NCBI GenBank assembly: GCA_021521415.1
Contig: JAIQDT010003811.1
Location: forward strand, 62,001-126,000
Length of the DNA stretch: 64,000 nucleotides
Source: Bidens hawaiensis
Lineage: Eukaryota > Streptophyta > Magnoliopsida > Asterales > Asteraceae
Direction: 5' to 3'
The notes below the pieces were generated by a model that ran no database searches, had not been told where the DNA came from, and saw only the letters and a list, made by a program, of their open reading frames with translations. The translations under genes and the position numbers were made by a program. Positions 1 to 11,242 of the stretch are shown here, piece by piece (position 1 is the stretch's first letter; the number at the start of each line of letters is the position of its first letter).

Positions 1-2989
1 TAAATTTGTTTTCCAACTGCTTTAAATCTCCCTCTAATGTTGGGAATGTTGATTCACTAAAGTGAAAACTAATGAGCCATAAGCAAATATCTCATTAATG
101 GCTCTAAGTATTTAATCATATATAATATTTAATACCGATATATATCCCCAACTTCCTTTGTGTTCTCATCTTTGTGTCTTGTGGTGGATTAATTTCAGTA
201 TATAACACATACGAAATATTAGATGAGAAATATTTGATTACTGACAAAAAACCAATTGCAATGGGGAGGAAGTATCATAACTTGTTGGCTTGATGTGAAT
301 TAGTTTAAAGACAATAAAATCATATGTACTCAAATACAAACATGAACCTTTGCTCTCGTGATGATTGCCTTTGCAACGAATTATAGACATTGAGTAATCG
401 TCTTTAACAATACAATTTATGTAATAACTTAATCTGTTATGAAGTTCAACACTTATTCCAATGATCATTATTAACTTCGGAATCAAATTCATTATTATAA
501 TCGAATGTAAATATACCAATCTGGAATAATATGCTTGCTATCTTATTAGCTAAGCAATAGATCAAGCAAACATGAAGTTGCGATCTTGATAACCATTTAG
601 ACGATGCATCGATTTTGAAAATACTAAATGGTATCATATTAGATTCCATAATATTTAGAGATTCACACCCTATTCTATTTAATAAATAGGTAATTTTCAT
701 TGAGAGCAAACTTTGCATGTTTAATCATCATGAAGAATCTCATGGTTTTTCAATATATTTCATATCATTGACTCGATGTGGTTTAACCGGTCATGCCATT
801 AGATAATCAAGATTCATAAACTTCAGGTTTATGATCATATATGTATCATGCTTCTTTAGTACAAGATTGTAAATATGAGTGAATATTGTATTATCGTTTC
901 AAACGATCATGTAATTTCACTTTTGTATTTATAGATTTTGTTCTCATATATGATCAATCTCTTTGCCACATGTGGTGGTCTATCTCATTATTAGCATGAC
1001 CAACATTATAATTTCGATAGCCGATCTCATTATTAATATAATCATTATTACAAATTTTCTATTATGTCCATGATCGCAACAATCAATGCGTATTCACATT
1101 CACTTCGGGGAATGATATCAAACCAAACACTTTTCATTGTTTATTCATAATTTTCTCGGACATAGATACAAAATCACTTCAAACATTTCATACACTTTAA
1201 TGATATGCTACTTCAGGAGCATACTTGAGGTCTGACTAATGAAAAATTGTCGTTTCCGATTTTTCCTCATAATTAATCTTCTCTTAATCATCTCTTCATA
1301 TAACAAGTATTGAGAAGTAACTACATGAATGAGTCATATAAGATTTATCGTGCTAATATTTTATAACCTTTGATAATGAGATCTAGAGAGAATGGCACTT
1401 CAGGTGCCATATATAAGCACATCTCTTTCATGAGAGTAATAATAAAATACAACTTTGGTTAGTTGTTTGATCGTATACTATTTATATTAATAAGATATAG
1501 AATACAAAGCAATCACAAAGCTAAATAATAAATATATGACTTTATAACATGATATCATATAAAATGAGTTATAATATAACTCTACAATATAAGAGTTTTC
1601 AACACTTACAACCAAATACATATAATTTGTATGCCAACCACCTATATAACAATAACAAACAACAGATATATCTTATATGCGAGAATTTTCATTGTAGATT
1701 ATCATCACAAAATATATCCATATAGTTCCAACTTGTCACCTTTTTTTTCTAACAAATTATATAAATTCAAATTCTATTGAAAAAAATCTATTTCTTGAGC
1801 TAAGGCTCAAATGAGATTCAATAGCAAAATTTGTTGAAAACTAGCTGTCATAATGCAAAACCTTAAAAATCATTCATGTTTATATAAACATTAAATACTT
1901 TTTAATGATTTTAAAATCAACTAATTATCAAGAAAACGTTCTCGTCACTTTTTGAAAGGAATAGATCTTCATAGACAAACCAATGAGATCTAATAAAATT
2001 TTGTGTAACAATTATTTTTTAATATTATTCTTCAATAATAAACATATTGAATCAGTAATTTAATATATCACAATATTGCTTCCCTAAGATAAAAACCAAA
2101 AACAAACAAATGTGTACCATTTATCTATCAACAGTTTAATTCTTATCACTTTAGTTAATACACTTGTATCAAAGAATTATAGCATCTTAACAAGCTTTTC
2201 ATTGTCCAATATTCATCTTACACTCATAGCAACACATAAAAAGAAATCGCAGCTTATGGTATATTGCGAACAACAATACATAATTCACTTATTTGGATGT
2301 TTGATGTATCAGTTCATATTAGAGTCAACCAATTGTTCATGCTTATTCAAATTCAACAGAATGTATGTATTAATGTATCTTCTAAAATAATGCCTTATAA
2401 TATTATACGTCATATCCTAAAATATCAGAATCAATATTATTTAGAATATATTATATAAACATATTATTAATTTGTAATCGTAGTATCTGTATGATTGATG
2501 ATTCATATTATTAGACTCTTTTAACAAAATCCATAAAGTATGGCATATCTACAAATGTATCTATATTATCAAATCAATCTAATTTGAAACATAAGGATAT
2601 AGTTTATTCAAATTCCCGCAAGTATATAAAATAATATGTTATAAATTATAGAGATTTTGTTTTCTTTTGAGTTCTAACAAACTGTTTAATCAATCTTTTA
2701 AGCCATTCATACATAAATAATGAATAATATCCATTCGGTGTATTTACAACTATATGTTTTTAAACTATGAGTTAATAAAAAGAATAATTTCAGTCAAGAA
2801 ACGAATTAAGAGTAAACCTCAAAATAAAAAAATACTCAATTTTAACCCATGGTCCGTCTCCGTCCAATAACTGCCTAGAGTTATTTTCATATGCATATAT
2901 AAAAATTATAGGTATGTGGAACCACCAAATCGAGTGCTAGTGCCATCTCTAAAGATAAAGAATCTGAAATAAAATAAGAAACTCAAATA
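1..2989. other. AT-rich intergenic DNA, no gene recognised
   Basis: No reading frame in this stretch has recognisable domains or plausible exon structure. The short frames at 238-718 and 2112-2458 are low-complexity and match nothing I recognise. The sequence is very AT-rich with scattered phrases such as 'cttcaggagcatact' near 1213. Those phrases resemble the non-coding parts of copia-type elements, so it may be the body of the relic that ends near 3.4 kb, but I cannot show this. Confidence 0.4.
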
Positions 2990-3440
2990 TTATAAGGTTA
3001 GAGTTAATGTACCTTTGCTTTAGCTTTAGTGGCAAATCAAAACCGAATGAAGGGTGTAGGAAATTCTTTTGACGTGTGATGCATATTCATTAAGCAACTC
3101 ATGCTAATAACATGTTGTAAAACAAGCCTAATAGCCAAACATGTGAGAAAGAGATGTAGGGAGAAAGATGAAGATTTTATTAATATGGTGTGTATTACAA
3201 TAAGGTACAATGATATGTATATATAGGAAAAGATAACTTGGAGAATAAGCCTAAATAATATTAGGTATTGATAACCATAATAATATATATTTATAACACT
3301 TCCCCTTGGTTATCAACTCAATACGCTTGGATATGCTGCCTCATTAAAAACCTTGCTAGGAAAATCCAGTGGGACAAAACCATAGCTAGGGGAAAAAGAG
3401 TGCAGCGCGTATTGTCTCCCCCTGATTTATATATCCTTTA
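2990..3440. mobile_element. Degenerate copia-type LTR / primer-region relic
   Basis: The stretch around 3299-3425 contains phrases I recognise from plant copia-type elements: CTTCCCCTTGGTTATCAACT, GCCTCATTAAAAACCTTGCT, then an AAATCCAGTGGGACAAAACC phrase and a CTCCCCCTGA phrase. The preceding part (about 3140-3300) with GAGAAAGAGATGTAGGGAG reads like an LTR. No LTR pair, target duplication or coding frame is visible, so orientation and limits are uncertain. Family assignment rests on memory of the motif, not on a search. Confidence 0.4.
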
Positions 3441-3888
3441 AAATGGTAAATATCGATCTTATGTGAAAGTTATCCAAAACTTTTGTAGTCAATCATTTGC
3501 GTCTTCGTCCCTTGACATTTGAATCTTTAAGTTGAATAATGTTGTATGATCTTCACGTGAAAACTTTTTTTGCTTCATCTAGTAAACACTATGATTCTGT
3601 TGTGTTTCTCTGCATCAACAAGACGAACCAAACTTATTTTGATGGGTTAGTAAAATATAAAAACATATATTTCATACCTGAAATACATGTTTTAACCCAT
3701 TCTGATGTCTCCTAGCAAGACACATGCCGATAAACATAAATAAAGAAAATAATAATCATATATAGCTAACTGTACAACATAATGCATATATGCATTTAAT
3801 TATAGTATTTTCGAACCAATAATATTTCATATTTAGATAGGAAATTATAAAGAGTCATTGTGTGACATCCTTTAACGTGCTAAAAGAA

Positions 3889-4968
3889 TTAAATTTGTCC
3901 ATGGTAAAATGTCGCAGACTTTTGCACTTTCTTAAAATACTGTCTTTTTTCATCCATCGAGTCTCTGAATGTTTTAACGATTATCGCATACTCTGGATAT
4001 ATTCCATCACCCAGATAGTACCCATGATGGTAGAAGTTATCGTTAGCCCAAAACGAAGCGACGGGAACAGTCCCAGATATGTAACTCTCCATCATGGGAG
4101 ACAACTCTAAGATGGTTATGTCATTGTTGGAACCGGGAACACCAAAAAATGCCGACCAAATCCAAAGGTCGTATGTAGCAATCGCTTGAAGGCTGACCGT
4201 TGGTCCCTTTTGGTCACCTCGTGTGAATTGACCTCGCCATGCAGTTGGACAAGTAGCCCATTCCCAATGCACGCAATCTACACTCCCTATCATGCCGGGG
4301 AAACCATGCACCCTCGTATGTGCCTCGTAAAGACGTTGTAGATCGTTACAGTTGGGCTCTCTCAGATATTGTGGTCCATATAGTTTCAATATTCCTATAT
4401 TTTACACAACTTTTATATAATAAATGATTAAAGTAAACAAGTGATAAAATTATTTAAAAAAAAAACAAAACGTACCGTAACAAAAATACTCCAAGGTTTC
4501 CCGAGTTGTTTTATCGGTCATTTTTAAATACTCATCGTTGATGTCGACCGTGTTTTCGTAGGCGAGCACGCGTACGGCTGACGTAACCTTCTGAATAGCC
4601 GTGAATCCTAGCGTCCCTCGACCGTCCGAATTTTGCTTAAAGTAATCAAGCTCACGCTCCAATGCATTGGTGATGTGCATAAATAAATGTTTAGACATCC
4701 GAAAACGACGCCTAAAGGTCTTCGGGTTCTTGTATCTCGGCGAGTCGCATAAGTAATCCGCCATCAACCGGTTGTTGGCTTCGGTACGATCTCGTTCGAT
4801 ATATGCTCTTTTTGAAACATGGGGTGATGGAGAGCTAATCGCACTCGTAACGGAACTCATATAAGTTGTCGCGAGCATAATCGCACTCGTAACCGCCTGT
4901 TCCTCCGCGTCGTCGTTGGCTTGTTGGTCGGGCCCGAAAAACCGTTTATATATAGATGGAGGATCCAT
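3889..4968 (-). pseudogene. Harbinger-type transposase (ALP1/HARBI1-like), C-terminally truncated
   Basis: There are two exons. Exon 1 runs 4968-4476 (start MDPPSIYKRFFGPDQQ) and ends in an Arg-rich RRRFRMSKHLFMHI region typical of the N-terminal part of this family. A GT-AG intron (4395-4475) leads to exon 2 from 4394. Exon 2 has two of the catalytic acidic residues in family context: the Asp in GSVDCVHWEW and the Asp in PGSNNDITIL. The frame runs to about 3889, but family-like sequence ends at FKKVQKSA. The region that should carry the third catalytic residue (the Glu of the ERAFGVL-like motif) is missing. Known family role: cut-and-paste endonuclease working with a Myb-like partner protein. 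No such partner gene is present. The protein would be catalytically dead. Confidence 0.85.
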
Positions 4969-5260
4969 ATATATAGTGAATTTTGTGTGAGGAAATATAG
5001 AGTTGAAAGAGATTATTTATAAGTTTGATGAGTTTTGATTGGGGATGAGATGATTTAATATATAAGAAATAAATATATATATTTTTTTATTCCTCAGCTC
5101 TCCAACGGTAAAATATAACGGCTCTTTTTTTGATATTGGAGCCATTTATAGCGTTGTATACATAACATTCCAAAAAAAAAATACCAAAACGCCAGGAGGG
5201 CGGTGTGCCCTTGACATTATAAAGCAACACGCCGCCACAACTTACCGACTACTGATGGTC
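3889..5260 (-). mobile_element. PIF/Harbinger DNA transposon, 3'-truncated
   Basis: The transposase reads leftward from 4968. The likely upstream terminus is at 5260, where the inward sequence GACCATCAGTAGTCGG is followed outside by TTA (5261-5263), the usual Harbinger target. The matching left terminus is absent: homology to the transposase stops near 3920 and unrelated sequence follows. The element is therefore a truncated, immobile remnant. The right terminus is inferred from position and the TTA only. Confidence 0.6.
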
Positions 5261-5263
5261 TTA

Positions 5264-6390
5264 TAACTAAACTCTATACTTTTTAAAACATATCACCTCT
5301 GGTTTTCTTAAAATGTCTAATAGTCACTCTTTTAGATTTTAAAATAAAATTTTAAATACCTGGAAAATTAAAATAAACATTATTTACTTACCGCTATAAT
5401 AAAAATTTAAATTGAATGAAACTAAAATCACAATACATGACACTTTAAAAAGAACACTTGTGTTTTCACTTGCATCATATTCTTAATTACCCCTCATTAT
5501 TTGGAATTTGGATGTGAATAATGATTAGATCACTCACTTCCGACTTGATAACCCACCATTAACCTTTCAGTAATCATTAAATCTTTTGACTAGTCATTCG
5601 CTAAGACCACTCAGAGCAACTCCAATCTATGGTCTCCACGGACTCTTTTCATTATCTATCCCATGGACGTTTGGTTTGAAAAATCGCACATTGTTGACAG
5701 TGTTAATCAAACAAGTCATTAACGAAGCTAACTTCCACGAGTCACTTAATCAATCAACCTCCATTGTAGCCATGGTTGGGTGGTAGAGACTCTTGTCTCT
5801 TTACAATTCCAGGTTTTAAAAGATTTAAATACCGACATGAGGTATATTATTAGTGTAGTTTACGTGTAGGAGTAGATGGTTGGTTGAGTTCCCAATTTCC
5901 CATTTAAAAAAAACTTAATTAATTAATCAGAAACCCCCCTTTTTTAGCCATCAACACACATCAATTGGTACATAATTCTTCCAAGTATGGACTTGATCAA
6001 GTATTTCATACATTTTTGGGAATTGGGCAAGGATGTTCGGTGGGGATGCAGAATAAAGCATTAACCAGACAATTCAAAATGGAACCCATGAATAGAAAGA
6101 GAGAAAATGATCTCTTCAAAATCATAGCTTCATAGGTTTACATAGTCACTACATGGAATGTATTTCAACTTTTCTATTGCTCTTGTTTATACAAAATAAA
6201 AAAATCCAATAAAATATTATGTATTATAAATCAGCTATTTATACGAACTAAATGGCTTTTGACAGTGATACTAATGTGGTACATATTCGTGTTCCCCTCT
6301 ATAAGGTTGAGGATTCGAGTTTCGTTTTTGATATCTAGACACAAAATCAAGAACCACCAAACTTGATAAAATGACATATAGTTTAGCTTA
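5264..6390. other. Intergenic DNA without recognised gene
   Basis: AT-rich sequence with no supported coding region. The short frame at 5586-5786 has no recognisable domain. A T-rich stretch near 5938 and the box-B-like phrase GAGGATTCGAGTTTC near 6310 were noted but do not make a defined element. Confidence 0.5.
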
Positions 6391-6399
6391 CCTAACTTT

Positions 6400-6515
6400 T
6401 AGATAGCTTACAAAGTCTAACCCCACAAGAAAGAAATCTTTGCCATTTTCAACAGTGATTTGAAGAAGTCTTCCATTTCCTACCTTCCTTGAAAAAGTTA
6501 GATTATGATTCACAA
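6400..6515 (-). pseudogene. Relic of a second glucan-phosphorylase copy (exon 21-like)
   Basis: Read on the minus strand, this stretch matches exon 21 of the phosphorylase at 11492-11612, including the run AAAATGGCAAAGATTT and the encoded phrase VENGKDFFLVGLDF ([14 protein letters not shown] in the gene). The upstream phrase AACTTTTTCAAGGA is shared as well. Downstream, the intronic phrase ACACAAAATCAAGAA near 6341 matches the gene near 11461. The copy has a deletion of about 15-20 bp and several substitutions, and no neighbouring exons are recognisable. I read it as the last trace of a duplicated phosphorylase gene. Confidence 0.75.
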
Positions 6516-6519
6516 CACA

Positions 6520-7990
6520 TCATAATATCTAATTTAACAACTCCAAAATCATGAGCAACACACAATATGCACTCCCACGAATTTTGCAACATCTCCATTT
6601 TTGCCAAAATTTCATGTTTAAAGTACTTTATATCCATTTATTTCATGATTTGATGTTTATACTTTAGAGCACTCGGAAAGCTCACCCCCATCCATATATT
6701 TTCCTTTTTTTTTAATTTTGGAACCGTCCCAATACCAGGGTGAGTTATTTTGAGACGGGATGTCAACTGTCCATACTGATTTTGATGATACTGGTATGAC
6801 TCACCCAAGAACACCATCAAAGAGGAAACCTATTATTTTGGGAAAACTCAATCGAGTCAGCTTTCGAACTTGAGACCTTAAGATTCCAAACCTTAACCAC
6901 CACCCACATGCAATTAAACCAGAATGCCAACTGCCATATATTTTAACTGAAGTACACACTCTTTCATAAAACTTGTCAGTTTTCAAAAACACACCACATC
7001 CGATTCACCATATATACTCATAATAATCAATTAAAAATATCATTTTTCATTCACAACCACATTAAAATAACGGATAGGGGATGAGTAATGATCACCCAAC
7101 TATGAGGGTTTAGTTAATTTTTTCATATAATTTGGGGTATGAGGTATGGGGACGGGTCTCCAATGCGGGAGTTAAAATTATACAAAAACACATAGTTTCC
7201 TTTTATTTGGGTATGAAGAAAGAGACAAGAAGTCCATTGTGAATGCTCTAAAGTATTAAATAAACTAGAACAGAAACCATTAAGTAAAAAGTAACCTACA
7301 TATTAAATAGAAAACCTTTAACCAAAATATCACTTTCATCTTTCTTATAAAAGACATTAACCGAAATATCACTATCGGTAAATAAAAATAAACAAAAATG
7401 ATCATCATAAAAATAAAAATAAATTGATAAAAATATTTTATGATTGTTAGGTTCAAATTTTATACATATTTTATCATGTTTTTACCAACATATTTTCATA
7501 GCATTTAATGCATTTAACCCATTCATATCGTAACATTTTGTAAATATAAGTTTTTGTAGGATGAAATCTACTTTGGTTTGTTTTTGTAGGCGCGTAGCGG
7601 TTGCAAGAGTTGACGAGAAAAACCTTGTGATCGGGGTTTCAAGAAAACCAGAATAAATGAAGCAATTAAGTAAAATGCAAGATATAAAGATAAGCTACCG
7701 GAGTAAGAGACTCAAAACCACCTTGATGAGTTTATACTATTCTCTCAACAGAGCCGTGGCAGTGTCCGACTATGAAGAGAACGAGCTAAACAAATGTTGC
7801 AAAAATTAAACTAAAGCTGGGCTTCACTAAATAAAAGATTAAACTAGACATATAATTTAGTTGGGCCAGAAAAAATCTGGTGGGCCCAAGAAGTTAGCAG
7901 CCACAAAGGTTTGGAATTGTAGTCGGCAATCGCGATCGTGAGTGATCATCTTTAGACAATAGCAGAGAGCCGAAGACGAACGAGCTTGAA
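6520..7990. other. Intergenic DNA with MITE-end fragments
   Basis: No supported gene. A phrase TCCATTGTGAATGCTCTAAA at 7231-7250 looks like the right end of a GAGCATTC-type Tourist MITE. A possible partner (TTTAGAGCACTC at about 6663) is poorly matched, so I do not call an element. The short frames between 6638 and 6992 show no domain. Confidence 0.4.
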
Positions 7991-8004
7991 CTTTGTTGGT
8001 TTCG

Positions 8005-8260
8005 TTAGTTTATGTTTCGTTTCGTATTTGTTTCTATTGATTTGGCCTCCTGGCTAAATCAATTGTTCATTCGAAACTTATGTGAATAATTGTGTGATTC
8101 GTTTGTTTGATTCTTAATCTTTAAACCAGTTCTATTCTATGATATATTAGATTCTTTATAAACCTGATCAACTTATTAATTGTTTTATTACGGTTCTTGA
8201 AGTTGTAAAACCTTACTCAATTTTTAAGTATTTGATAAATGGAACAAATATCGGTTTACG
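8005..8260 (+). repeat. Diverged direct repeat upstream of SUFB (copy 1)
   Basis: This stretch is similar in order and phrasing to 10745-11000 downstream of SUFB. Shared phrases include TTTCGTTTCG, ATTCGAAACTTA, GATTCTTAATCTT/GATTCTTGATCTT, ATATATTAGA and AAACTTGATTAACT/AAACCTGATCAACT. The downstream copy lies just past the SUFB stop, so it probably represents the SUFB 3' flank. The upstream copy could then mark a lost first copy of SUFB. Divergence is high and the exact limits are uncertain. Confidence 0.55.
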
Positions 8261-8694
8261 TTTTTCTATGAATTTAAACTCGTTAAAGAATCATATGATC
8301 CAATTAAAAACATTTCAAATGACGTGGGTGTTTGGTTATAATTGATACTTTTATCATGCAAGCCACACACTAAGATTCAAACAATATGAGCTTGGTGTAG
8401 CAGGTTGGCTCTAATCACTGAACGACGTGTTGTTAGACATTTGATATCGGTATTGATACAAACCGTTTAAATAAAAATTGCACCGCAATTGTTAATGATC
8501 ATAAGCTATAATTGGATCAAGAAATTGCCTTAGTGTGGGAATTAGTTTTTAAATATTTGAATTCACCCTACCGTTTAATTAAGTTTTTTTATATTGAATC
8601 CGTACCTGTTATTTAAGGTTTAAATTGATAACCTGATTTTACAATAATCGTATTTGCACTTAAAACATTTTGGTATAACTCAACTAATTTATTT

Positions 8695-8800
8695 GTTATC
8701 CTCAACTTGTGGCCTGGTGGTAGAAGTCTAGGTTTATCCACCGGAGACCCAAGTTCGTGAGCCCAATGAGACAATGAGACTCCCCAAAATTGAGATTGCG
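8695..8800 (+). repeat. Possible tRNA-derived SINE fragment
   Basis: GTGGCCTGGTGGTAGAAG (near 8709) resembles an RNA polymerase III box A. ACCCAAGTTCGTGAGCC about 30 bases later resembles a degenerate box B. No tail or target duplication was identified, so this is a weak call. Confidence 0.25.
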
Positions 8801-8933
8801 GTGACATAACGCACAAGAAAATCGTAAATCCAAAAAGATTCCAATTCATTGATTCAACACCTTTAAGTATAAATATTTTTTGAGGTTTTACTTTTTACTC
8901 TTATGCCAAGGGTTTAATCTCGGGTATAAATCC

Positions 8934-10622
8934 ATGGCATCTCTGGTCACAAACAGAGTCTTCTTTTCAACCCGACCCGTTTCCCAAAACCCTAAACCCT
9001 CATCATCAACCTCCAATTTCACCTGCAAATCAAAACCCCAATTCTTGAACCTTCGAGCCCAATCAACTCAATGCAACCCATCAAACAACAACGACCCACT
9101 TCATAACTTTCTTAATCGAGATTACAAATACGGGTTCAATCAACAAATCGACTCATTCACGATCCCAAAAGGCCTTTCAGAACAAACAATTAGATCAATT
9201 TCATCAAGAAAAAACGAACCCAGTTGGATGCTTCAGTTCAGGTTAAACTCGTATCACAAATTCTGTCACATGGTTGAACCCAAATGGTCCGATAATCATT
9301 ACCCACAAATTGATTTTCAAAACATTTGTTATTACTCAGAACCCATAAAGAAACAAGCTTTAAACAATTATTATGAATATTTGGATGAATTCGGTGTTCA
9401 TTTAAGTGAAGAGAAAAGATCGGATAATGTTGCGGTTGATGCTGTTCTCGATAGCGTTTCGATTGCGACAACGCATCGAAAGAGGTGAGCGGATTCGGGT
9501 GTGGTTTTTTGCTCGATTTCGGAGGCGATTAAGGAGTACCCGGATTTAGTTAAGAAGTATTTAGGGAAAGTGGTTTCGAACAATGATAATTACTTTGCGA
9601 GTTTGAATTCGGCTGTGTTTAGTGATGGGTCTTTCGTGTATATACCGAAAGGCGTTAAATGCCCGATGCAGATTTCGACTTATTTTAGGATAAACGCGAT
9701 GGAAACGGGTCAGTTTGAACGGACGTTGATAGTGGTGGACGATGGAGGTTTTGTCGAGTATTTGGAAGGGTGTACGGCTCCTTCGTACGACACGAATCAG
9801 CTTCACGCTGCGGTTGTGGAGCTTTATTGTAACGAGGGGGCGGAGATTAAGTACTCGACGGTGCAGAATTGGTACGCTGGGGACGAGAACGGGAAAGGTG
9901 GGATTTTTAACTTTGTGACGAAACGGGGTGTTTGTGCGGGTCGGAGATCCAAGATTTCTTGGACCCAGGTGGAAACGGGGTCCGCGATTACTTGGAAGTA
10001 CCCGAGTGTTGTGTTGGAGGGTGATGAGTCGGTTGGTGAGTTTTATTCGGTTGCGTTGACGAATAATTTTCAACAAGCGGATACTGGGACGAAGATGATT
10101 CATAAGGGGAAGAATACGAAAAGTAGGATTGTTTCGAAGGGGATTTCAGCTGCGAGTTCAAGGAATTGTTATAGGGGTCTTGTTCAGGTGCCATCACGGG
10201 CCGATAATGCTAGAAATTCGTCTCAGTGTGATTCGATGCTTATTGGTGACAAGGCGGCTGCTAATACCTACCCTTATATTCAGGTATTTAACTTGAGTTA
10301 TATGTTACTTAACCTTTCAAATCAGACTTCATATTCAGCATTATAAATATATATTTTTTATATAAGATTACAACTCTTGTTTTCATATTTTCTGTAAAAA
10401 CAGGCTAAAAACCCGTCGGCTCGTATAGAACACGAAGCAAGCACTTCCAAAATAGGGGAAGACCAAGTTTTCTATTTTCAACAAAGAGGGATGGATTACG
10501 AGAGAGCAATGGCTGCAATGATATCTGGGTTTTGTAAGGACGTGTTTAACTAGCTTCCTGATGAATTTGGTGCTGAAGTTAACCAATTATTGAGCTTGAA
10601 GCTTGAAAACTCGATTGGTTAA
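8934..10622 (+). pseudogene. SUFB: SufB Fe-S cluster scaffold, chloroplast type, with two in-frame stops
   Basis: SufB is the core of the plastid SUF (SufBCD) complex that assembles Fe-S clusters. The frame opens at ATG 8934 (MASLVTNRVFFSTRP), with a Ser/Pro/Asn-rich transit-peptide-like start. It then follows the family closely: [82 protein letters not shown]. Exon 1 ends at 10283 before GT; exon 2 starts at 10404 after AG (phase 0) and ends at TAA 10620-10622. Two nonsense codons interrupt it without any frameshift. TGA at 9486-9488 falls just after THRKR, where relatives have Leu. TAG at 10551-10553 falls after DVFN, where relatives have Lys. Total span is about 520 codons, close to family length. 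The unusual [10 protein letters not shown] (relatives have AGHSRNCYRG) suggests relaxed constraint. It is most likely a recent pseudogene; sequence error is the alternative. It converges with the phosphorylase downstream. Confidence 0.88.
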
Positions 10623-10744
10623 CGACACCCAGAAATTGAATAATGGAAAAGTTTGCATCTTTCATCTGTTTTTTAGCTTGGAAAGGGGGGGCTTCGACTT
10701 TCCACGGCTGCAGCACTCGAAGAACTTTATTTTTTGGTTCCTTT

Positions 10745-11030
10745 TGTTCATAAGCTTTATTTTTTTATTTTGTTTCGTTTCGATTGATTTAGCCAAGCAA
10801 TTTTAATTTTAACATCAGGGTTTAGTTTCTCCAATTTTAATTCGAAACTTACGTGATCCAACTTTTGAATGGCTTGTTTGTATGATTCTTGATCTTAAAT
10901 CTGGGTCTACTATGTTATATATTAGACTGTTAATAAACTTGATTAACTCATTAATTTCTTTTAATAAAGTTTTTCACCTTAAAACACTAACCAGGTTTTA
11001 ATTTTTTATATAAGGAACGAATAATGTTTT
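10745..11030 (+). repeat. SUFB 3' flank, copy 2 of diverged direct repeat
   Basis: Directly downstream of the SUFB stop and similar to 8005-8260 (see that entry). It probably includes the SUFB 3' UTR. About 200 bases separate it from the phosphorylase stop codon, which reads toward it. Confidence 0.5.
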
Positions 11031-11242
11031 GTGTTTGTCTATGAACCAAAATCAAGAACCACTGGACTTGATAATTTGGCAAATAATTAGATTAACTTGA
11101 AGACTTTGAATTGATTTGCTAAAGTGATTATGATTATGATATTACAAAGTTTAAATGCAAATCTACATATTGCCAATTATACAGAAATCGAAAACTAGTT
11201 TATTGAACATATGAATTACAATTAAAGCACTAAAGATTGTAG

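Noticed and set aside
6663..7250. Possible 590-bp MITE with ends TTTAGAGCACTC and GAATGCTCTAAA
   Set aside because: Ends match for only about ten bases, the interior looks composite, and no convincing target duplication is seen.
9561..10197. Open frames on the minus strand opposite SUFB
   Set aside because: Shadow frames of the conserved SUFB coding sequence, with Arg/Pro/Ser-biased composition and no domain.
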